DNA from: Micavibrio sp964400125
GTDB lineage: Bacteria; Pseudomonadota; Alphaproteobacteria; Micavibrionales; Micavibrionaceae
DNA: 64,000 nucleotides
Direction: 5' to 3'
Assembly (NCBI GenBank): GCA_964400125.1
Contig: CAYNSR010000003.1
Coordinates: forward strand, 1-64,000
This document shows positions 58,290-64,000 of the stretch, piece after piece. The position numbers and the translations under genes are program-made. Numbering within the stretch: position 1 is the first letter of the stretch; each line of letters opens with the position of its first letter. The notes beneath the pieces were generated by a model. It had not been told where the DNA came from and searched no databases. It saw only the letters and a program-made list of their open reading frames with translations.

Positions 58290-59924
58290 TTACCCCTCCC
58301 GCTGCAACGCCCATTTCATCTGCAACATATCCTTCTCCATACGGGTGGAAATCACCAGTTGCTTGGTTTTTCGCGGCCTGCCGCCTTCGCCGAGATAGAC
58401 CGAATTTTCAAGACTTAACGTCCCGCCGGTCTGGGTAAAACGCCATCCGGCACCGCTGGGCAAACGCAGGAGCGCATCTTTCCGCCCGCGCACCAGAGAA
58501 ACGGGAACGCGCGGATGCAAATGGAAGCGCAGTGTCACATCAACCGGACGACTCAATCCGATGGAACAGGTGAGGGTTTCTTCCCCGCGCAGGTCATGCC
58601 CGTGATCGGACAGATACATGCGACGGCGGTGCGATATGCCGTTCATCGGCACATAGCCATCATGCACCCCGTCAATCAGACTTGCGCCGTTCACATCTTC
58701 GCGTGTGACGACGACATTGCGGGTCCGCCGCCCGAAATGCCCGTCCTGACGGATCTCGCAGGCATTTTTGTGATCGAGCGTTACCGTGTTATGCGCCGCC
58801 GTACCGCGCAAGGATTCCTGCCATTGCGGGTCTGTGGGATGCGTACCGCAGGCAACGATCATGCGTTCCTTGCCGTAGCAGAATTCAAACGACAACGGTG
58901 CCGCATGCGCTCTGGAATCATAGGGCCAGACAGGGGCGCGCCCGGTATCGACCATCAACAGGCTGCGTCCGATGCCGACCCGTTCAAACCCGGTGTCCGG
59001 CAAAGACCTCATCACCTTGCCATGAGCATTGGCAATCATCTGCACCATATCCATCAGGGCACGGTCGCCTTCTTGCGCACCGTGGAACAGCGCCAGACCG
59101 CGATCAGCGTAACGCAGGAATCGCATGGCCTGCGCCATGCGGTCAATTGCATGCTGCAAGAACGCGGGCACCGGGTATTGCCCGGCTTGCAAGGCGGCAC
59201 GCAGATCAATATAAACCCGCATGACTTCAACCAGTTGCGCCGGGGAGCGGCTGACATGGCCGCCATCGCCCAAAATCTGTCTCGCGGTCTCATGTTCCAG
59301 CAAGCCTAACGCCTGTTCCAGCCATGATTCGCGGCCCTCGAACGCCAGACCGGCATAGGCCAGCCCCTTGATCGCCTGCAACAGCCCCAGACCGGCCTGT
59401 GTGCCGGGCAACGAACGCGACAGATGCCGCGCCTGCCGCAGCAAAGAGGCTAGATAATTGGTCTGGAAAACATCATCGGCGCTGGCTGCAAAAAATTCAT
59501 AAAGGGCCAGCCACATCGCCACCCGCCGTCCGACAAGATCGGGACGCCAGGCATATTCGTTCCAGTTCCCGTAGCGGTCGACCCAGGCTAAAACCATGGA
59601 CCGCGCCTGCCGCCGTCCGACATCGCCGCCCAGCGTACGCAGATCGCGCAACCATTCGAAAGACTGGATATAATCCCGCCAGACTGGCGACGCACCATCG
59701 GGTTCGAATGTTCCACCATTTGCCGCGAGCTCTTCACCCTGACAGGTAAAAATGTCGTGGCACATCAACCGACCACTTGCCGCATCACCCGGCCACGGGT
59801 CAGGCGGAATCACCGCCAGCCGATCAGGGATGTTCCCGCCCAGCGACCATTGATAGATGGTGGTGCCATACGCCGCAGCGGAAGCACGATGTTTTAAGTG
59901 ACTCAGGATATTCATACGCTGCAT
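58290..59924 (-). CDS. Heparinase II/III-family protein
   Basis: A 544-residue protein of the alginate-lyase/heparinase II/III type. The N-terminal (alpha/alpha) toroid region (about residues 40-280) includes FEWLRDLRTLGGDVGRRQAR and AWRPDLVGRRVAMWLALYEF. The C-terminal beta-sandwich has AHNTVTLDHKNACEIRQDGH and HDGYVPMNGISHRRRMYLSD. No secretion signal is visible. In many alphaproteobacteria a homologue lies between rsmB and purH-type genes. The substrate may be a uronic-acid polysaccharide of the cell envelope. It is 33 bases downstream of rpe. Confidence 0.9.
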   Translation of the reverse strand: MQRMNILSHLKHRASAAAYGTTIYQWSLGGNIPDRLAVIPPDPWPGDAASGRLMCHDIFTCQGEELAANGGTFEPDGASPVWRDYIQSFEWLRDLRTLGGDVGRRQARSMVLAWVDRYGNWNEYAWRPDLVGRRVAMWLALYEFFAASADDVFQTNYLASLLRQARHLSRSLPGTQAGLGLLQAIKGLAYAGLAFEGRESWLEQALGLLEHETARQILGDGGHVSRSPAQLVEVMRVYIDLRAALQAGQYPVPAFLQHAIDRMAQAMRFLRYADRGLALFHGAQEGDRALMDMVQMIANAHGKVMRSLPDTGFERVGIGRSLLMVDTGRAPVWPYDSRAHAAPLSFEFCYGKERMIVACGTHPTDPQWQESLRGTAAHNTVTLDHKNACEIRQDGHFGRRTRNVVVTREDVNGASLIDGVHDGYVPMNGISHRRRMYLSDHGHDLRGEETLTCSIGLSRPVDVTLRFHLHPRVPVSLVRGRKDALLRLPSGAGWRFTQTGGTLSLENSVYLGEGGRPRKTKQLVISTRMEKDMLQMKWALQREG

Positions 59925-59957
59925 TATGGCGTGGCCTGTTGTTTTTTATTACGTTTG

Positions 59958-60620
59958 TCATTCTCCCCGTAACGCGGCGATATTGGCCGCGTAGCGGTCG
60001 GGGCCGCCGTTGAAGACGGCGGTTCCAGCCACCAATACGTTTGCCCCTGCTGCTCTGGCCCTGCGGGCCGTTTCCGGATTGATTCCACCATCAACTTCGA
60101 GATCAATGACCCGTCCGGTTCTTTGAATCATCTGCGCAACAGTTTTTATTTTGTCTTCGAGCGGGATATAAGACTGCCCGCCGAAACCGGGATTGACCGT
60201 CATCACCAGCACCAGATCGACCATATCCATGACATGGTCAAGAACATCAGGTGGCGTCCCCGGGTTCAGCGCAACCCCGGCACGCTTGCCCAGATTCCGG
60301 ATGGTTTGCAGATCTTTATGCAAATGCGGTCCCGCCTCGGGGTGAACGGTGATGATATCCGCCCCCGCCTGTGCAAACCCCTCGAGATAGGGATCAGCAG
60401 GCGCGATCATCAGATGCACATCGAAAACCTTGGCCGAATGCGGACGAATAGCCCGGACCACGTTCGGCCCGATGGTGATATTGGGCACGAAATGTCCGTC
60501 CATGACGTCAATATGGATATAATCGGCCCCTGCCTGATCGACAGCACGGATTTCTTCGCCCAGCCGGGCAAAATCAGCAGACAAAATCGAGGGCGCGATG
60601 TGCAGGGCGGAATTCGTCAT
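59958..60620 (-). CDS. rpe: Ribulose-phosphate 3-epimerase
   Basis: A 220-residue TIM-barrel enzyme of the pentose-phosphate or Calvin pathways. IAPSILSADFARLGEEIRAV, then YIHIDVMDGHFVPNITIGP, carries the catalytic Asp and metal ligands; MTVNPGFGGQSYIPLEDKIK and DLEVDGGINPETARRARAAG complete the site. The length is typical. It lies between the secreted metalloprotease-like gene and the heparinase gene. Confidence 0.97.
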   Translation of the reverse strand: MTNSALHIAPSILSADFARLGEEIRAVDQAGADYIHIDVMDGHFVPNITIGPNVVRAIRPHSAKVFDVHLMIAPADPYLEGFAQAGADIITVHPEAGPHLHKDLQTIRNLGKRAGVALNPGTPPDVLDHVMDMVDLVLVMTVNPGFGGQSYIPLEDKIKTVAQMIQRTGRVIDLEVDGGINPETARRARAAGANVLVAGTAVFNGGPDRYAANIAALRGE

Positions 60621-60770
60621 CTATTTGAAAAACAACATGTTTTCTGAAAGGGCGGCCCTTTGGATGCGCGAACGACGCAAGGCCTGACCCCAGCTTAACA
60701 GAATCAGATACGAAATTCACCCCCACGTTTTGAGGTTTTTCACCCTTTCCGGACAGGGCAGCACGCCCGG

Positions 60771-62354
60771 CTAGCCCGGAGCCGTCCCCGGCGATAACGG
60801 GTTTATCAGGCGCACATGATTATCCATCGACGGCGCACTGCCACGTTCCTGACGCAAGGCGATGATCGCCATACGCATCGCATCCGGCATCACGGCCAGA
60901 TCGGCCATCGCCTGTTCGCGAACATCCCGGGACAAGGTTGTATCATCCAGTTTGCGGCGCAGATTTTCCCTCTCCCGCGCGGCATTCAGCACAATGCGCA
61001 TTTCCGGATCGTCATGATAGGCCGGGCCATTGCGCAGGCTTGCGGAAATACGGGATATAGCCTCGGCACGCATGAGATTACCGTCCTGTGTATTGCGCAG
61101 GAAAAATCCGGCGGGAATATCCCGCGCCAGTTGCGCATGACCCGGACGATCCGGAGAAAAAACGTCCGCGCCGAAGACACGCACAAAGGCCTGCGCGATA
61201 TGATCCCGCACGGTGATAGCCATTTGGTATCGTTCCTCAATATGTGGGAATTCGTGACGAAGATTTTCCCAAAGATCAAGCGAGAACCCGTTGTTGAGCA
61301 AAAACGTCACGGCATGATCCGCGCCCGGATTCTGTAACGGGTTGCGCTCCGTAATCCGATGTGCAAGCGCGGCAATATCTTGCGGCGACATGGTGTCCAG
61401 ATGCTCCGGCCCGAGACGGTCGATTTCACGCTGCGCTTCCCACAACGCCTCATGCAGAGCATAGATAAATCCGGTATATTTCAAAAAATTGTCCCAGCCA
61501 ACCCGTTGCGTTGCGATATACCCGTTCGTAGCGATGGCCACAAGCCGATGGTCCGCCCGGATTCCGGCGACATCGCGGTGCCCGTCCCGCGCCAGCATCA
61601 GCACGGCGAAAACTTCCGCAAAGGCTTCTGCCCTGTGGGTTATATTGACGGCGCTGTCCGTATCATGGATGGCAAAAGGGTCTTGCAGGAACTGCGCAAT
61701 GTGACGATCATCCATGCAATGGCCGAGTTCGTGATAATCGGTGAATTTAGCGCTTATCTCCGGCGAAAGCTGCCGCAGCATCGGGCGGTTGCGAAAATCA
61801 TCATGCACCCCCGCGATCAGGCCCATAATTCTTTGCTGATAGGCTTGGGTCGAAAGATCGGGGTTTTGCCCCGTCACCGTGCAAAGCGATTGCAACCCCG
61901 ATGCGTCCCGAAATGTAATGGCCAGTGCCTGCCCCCCGCCGCTGGCTATACCCTGCCCAATTGTCTCGGAGGCTTCGTCTGGAAGGCGCACGCCGATACG
62001 TTCCAGCACATGGTCCTCGACTGCTTTTTGCAAGGCAACATCGCGACTGACCCCTCGCGGCATTTGCGCCATGCGCCGGGTGACGTCATCGCGGTCGATA
62101 AATAAAATACGGTTATGCGGCCCCGCTTTGCCAAAACGCCGATTTAAATCATCAACGCTGCGGGAATGGGTGGTCAGACCCTCCGGGGACGGGGCGGGCA
62201 TATCTGCCGCCGCCTGATTTGCAAAGGCAGGCGACAGCGCCAGCATCGGCAGCGCCAGCCCCAAAGCCACAAGTTTTTTGCGGATATAAACAAAAGCCGG
62301 ATTCCGGCTGGCAGCATGAAACTGCCGGGCTAAAAAGCCCTGCGATCTTCCCAA
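60771..62354 (-). CDS. Secreted putative zinc metalloprotease (HExxH) of unknown family
   Basis: A 527-residue exported protein. The signal peptide has a long basic n-region and the core KKLVALGLALPMLALSPAFA. The start is TTG 62354, nine bases behind GGGAG; no ATG fits. A gluzincin-like zinc motif is present (FTDYHELGHCMDDRHIAQFL, about residue 210), followed 25-30 residues later by EAFAEVFAVLMLARD, which could give the third ligand. The rest is helical (IYALHEALWEAQREIDRLGP). I recognise no family. Protease activity is inferred from the motif only. It stands alone between rsmB and rpe and could act in the periplasm or outside the cell. Confidence 0.65.
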   Translation of the reverse strand: MGRSQGFLARQFHAASRNPAFVYIRKKLVALGLALPMLALSPAFANQAAADMPAPSPEGLTTHSRSVDDLNRRFGKAGPHNRILFIDRDDVTRRMAQMPRGVSRDVALQKAVEDHVLERIGVRLPDEASETIGQGIASGGGQALAITFRDASGLQSLCTVTGQNPDLSTQAYQQRIMGLIAGVHDDFRNRPMLRQLSPEISAKFTDYHELGHCMDDRHIAQFLQDPFAIHDTDSAVNITHRAEAFAEVFAVLMLARDGHRDVAGIRADHRLVAIATNGYIATQRVGWDNFLKYTGFIYALHEALWEAQREIDRLGPEHLDTMSPQDIAALAHRITERNPLQNPGADHAVTFLLNNGFSLDLWENLRHEFPHIEERYQMAITVRDHIAQAFVRVFGADVFSPDRPGHAQLARDIPAGFFLRNTQDGNLMRAEAISRISASLRNGPAYHDDPEMRIVLNAARERENLRRKLDDTTLSRDVREQAMADLAVMPDAMRMAIIALRQERGSAPSMDNHVRLINPLSPGTAPG

Positions 62355-62497
62355 AATATGTATCTCCCAGTTTGCGACCGCGCACTCGATGGTGGCGATT
62401 CATTTTGTATTTCAACTGTAGTACAAAGACCGGAAAAGGCAACCGTATAAAAAGATGCCGTCTTTATGAAAAAATTTGCGCGCGGCGCAACGGGAAA

Positions 62498-63844
62498 TCA
62501 GGGTTTCATCAACCGCGCGATATAAAATCCATCCATACCGCCCTGCTCTGCAAGATGGGTCGGCAGAATCCGGACATCGCCTTCCGGATTGATCGCGCCA
62601 TCGATATGGCCGATTTCGGATTCTGTAACGGGAGCGCGTTTAAAGCCGGAGCGCGCGATAAAATCCGCCACCTGATTTTCGCCTTCGGCTTTTTGCAAGG
62701 AACAGGTGCAATAGATCAACATGCCACCCCGGACCAGAATATGCGCGGCATTATCCAGAAGCTGCGCCTGCAAGGCGCAAAGCCGCGCAACATCTTCCGG
62801 CGTTTTGGAATGCAGGATATCAGGGTGCCGCCGAATGGTCCCCGTGGCGCTACAGGGTGCGTCCAGCAAAACCGCATCGAAGGGTGTTTTTGGGCACCAC
62901 TGCACCGCATCCGCGGGTTCCGTATGGACAAGTTTTTCCAGCCGCAAGCGGGCCATATTTTCCTGCAAACGCTGCAAACGGCGTACCGACCGATCCAGCG
63001 CCGTAACCTGCGCCCCGGCGGCGGCAAGCTGGGCCGTCTTTCCGCCGGGGGCGGCACACAGATCAACAATATTGCGCCCCGAAACATCCCCCAAAAGACG
63101 CGCTGGCAGGGCCGCCGCCGCGTCTTGAATCCACCACAGACCATCACGATACCCGTTCAAGTCCATGATATTGCCGCCAGCCTCGCGCCGCAGCGACCCC
63201 GTCGGCAACACCGTTGCCTCGAGCACACTGGCCCAGTGTTCGGCATGCGCCGGGTCTTTCAGGGTGATATCCAAAGGCGCTTCGCCGAGCGATGCCTGCG
63301 CGATTTTGACCGCAATATCTGGCCCGTAATCAGCAACCCACGCAGATAACATCCAGTCCGGAATGTTGATGCGCGATTCATCCTGCTGGCCGATCCAGTC
63401 TTTTCCTTCCCGCGTCATGCGGCGCAGGACGGCGTTCACAAACCCTTTCTGCCGCCCGAGACTGGCCGATTCCGCCAACCGCACGGACGTATCGACAGCC
63501 GCATGGTCCGGCACGTTCATAAACATGATCTGGACTACACCAAGACGCAGGATATGGTGCAATAATGGAGGACTCGGGGCATCCGGCCTTTCGGTGGCGC
63601 GGCGGATCAGGTCGTCGATCTGGCGCATGCGCCGCAATGTCGTTGCCACCATCATCCGCACAAAGGCGCGGTCGCGGACTGGCAGGGCCGCAAATTCCTT
63701 GTTTTCTTCGAGAATCTGATCGAGCGGCATATGCCGCGTCAGCACCTGATCGAGCAAGACGACGGCAACCTTGCGCGCCTGCAACATTTCCGGCACGGAT
63801 TGCGTTTCGCCGAGGAGGTCAGGCTGGAGATGGATACTGGACAT
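62498..63844 (-). CDS. rsmB: 16S rRNA (cytosine-967 C5)-methyltransferase
   Basis: A 448-residue RsmB (Sun). The N-terminal NusB-like RNA-binding domain spans about residues 20-150 (ARKVAVVLLDQVLTRHMPLD; LRLGVVQIMFMNVPDHAAVD). SAM motif I is IVDLCAAPGGKTAQLAAAGA. The release Cys is in VLLDAPCSATGTIRRHPDI and the catalytic Cys in GMLIYCTCSLQKAEGENQVA. The NusB domain distinguishes it from the paralogue at 40429. It lies upstream of the metalloprotease and rpe genes and downstream of a chorismate-mutase-like gene. Confidence 0.95.
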   Translation of the reverse strand: MSSIHLQPDLLGETQSVPEMLQARKVAVVLLDQVLTRHMPLDQILEENKEFAALPVRDRAFVRMMVATTLRRMRQIDDLIRRATERPDAPSPPLLHHILRLGVVQIMFMNVPDHAAVDTSVRLAESASLGRQKGFVNAVLRRMTREGKDWIGQQDESRINIPDWMLSAWVADYGPDIAVKIAQASLGEAPLDITLKDPAHAEHWASVLEATVLPTGSLRREAGGNIMDLNGYRDGLWWIQDAAAALPARLLGDVSGRNIVDLCAAPGGKTAQLAAAGAQVTALDRSVRRLQRLQENMARLRLEKLVHTEPADAVQWCPKTPFDAVLLDAPCSATGTIRRHPDILHSKTPEDVARLCALQAQLLDNAAHILVRGGMLIYCTCSLQKAEGENQVADFIARSGFKRAPVTESEIGHIDGAINPEGDVRILPTHLAEQGGMDGFYIARLMKP

Positions 63845-63889
63845 GATATTTTCCCGGGGCGTCTCTAAAATACGGCCCTTGCGCCGCGA

Positions 63890-64000
63890 CTACGCCACTT
63901 CCTTCTTGATATCTTCTTCAAGCGCGCAACTGTAATCAATCAGGATGGTGTAAAGGCGGCGCACCAGTTCGGGGTCCAACCCCGCGGCGGCAGCGCGGGC
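63890..64000 (-). CDS. Chorismate-mutase-like protein, C-terminal fragment (truncated by window)
   Basis: Only the last 36 residues are visible, ending at a TAG (63890-63892). They read ARAAAAGLDPELVRRLYTIL, then IDYSCALEEDIKKEV. AxxxGLDPELVRRLxxxLI is the usual C-terminal helix of AroQ-type chorismate mutases of alphaproteobacteria. The enzyme isomerises chorismate to prephenate. Upstream sequence is needed to confirm it. Confidence 0.55.
   Translation of the reverse strand, partial: ARAAAAGLDPELVRRLYTILIDYSCALEEDIKKEVA

Noticed and set aside
62219..63349. 376-codon plus-strand frame antisense to rsmB
   Set aside because: The minus strand encodes rsmB with all catalytic motifs; the plus frame has no recognisable domain or ribosome site.

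Overview
The window is a chromosomal segment of an alphaproteobacterium. The evidence is a full-length gcrA (the alphaproteobacterial cell-cycle regulator), alphaproteobacterial gene orders (era-rnc-lepB-acpS with rsh and rpoZ; M48 peptidase-DsbA-aroQ-accB-accC; rsmB, rpe and a heparinase-like gene), a two-domain cold-shock protein, and clusters of GANTC (the CcrM methylation site) in intergenic DNA. Most genes look GC-richer than the few short accessory patches. The genus cannot be fixed by reading; a Micavibrio-like or Rhodospirillales-like lineage is a guess.

Layout. 1-1480: mobile debris (an IS5-type transposase with an internal deletion, a DUF2924 gene pair) lying against the 3' end of tRNA-Tyr. 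1640-9800: rlmB, polA, a NaChBac-type ion channel with a DUF1223 protein, gpt with an alpha/beta hydrolase, then rpmI-rplT. 10037-16447: pheS and pheT, separated by a GNAT gene and an antisense gene for a peptidoglycan-binding-like repeat protein. 16461-20021: an orphan gene, fadD and a dual cold-shock protein. 20065-27003, minus strand: gcrA with a dense regulatory region, era, rnc, lepB, acpS, a DUF2062 gene, rsh and rpoZ. 27184-34446: NYN and SET proteins on the plus strand, then the minus-strand run M48 peptidase, DsbA, Cys-less DsbA-like protein, PCuAC copper chaperone, aroQ, a large palindrome, accB, accC. 34516-46210: rlmE, guaB, an SppA-like peptidase, an RsmB-like methyltransferase, a deaminase, guaA and several orphans. 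46379-48976: tRNA-Met followed by an AT-richer patch of orphan genes. 49078-52568: yfgM-like gene, bamB, der. 52575-64000, minus strand: SDR, purF, cvpA, radA, a frameshifted lipase-fold gene, a heparinase-like gene, rpe, a secreted putative metalloprotease, rsmB and the 3' end of a chorismate-mutase-like gene.

How the genes work together. Most are housekeeping: translation and rRNA modification (rlmB, rlmE, two m5C methyltransferases, pheS/T, L35/L20, der, era, rnc), purine metabolism (gpt, guaB, guaA, purF), fatty-acid synthesis and use (accB, accC, acpS, fadD), envelope biogenesis (lepB, bamB, yfgM-like, SppA-like, M48, DsbA) and stress signalling (rsh, rpoZ, csp).

The observations most worth following up are: the gcrA promoter region (perfect DnaA box next to four GANTC sites in 36 bp, plus two palindromes); a 36-bp perfect palindrome between aroQ and accB; a Ser-for-Cys DsbA-like protein beside a copper chaperone; a bacterial channel with a TLEGW filter; two alpha/beta-hydrolase-fold proteins lacking the nucleophile serine; probable leaderless promoters for polA and guaA; a SET protein with a histone-like lysine tail; and a secreted HExxH protein of no family I recognise. 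I did not find a clear undescribed multi-gene defence or mobile system.
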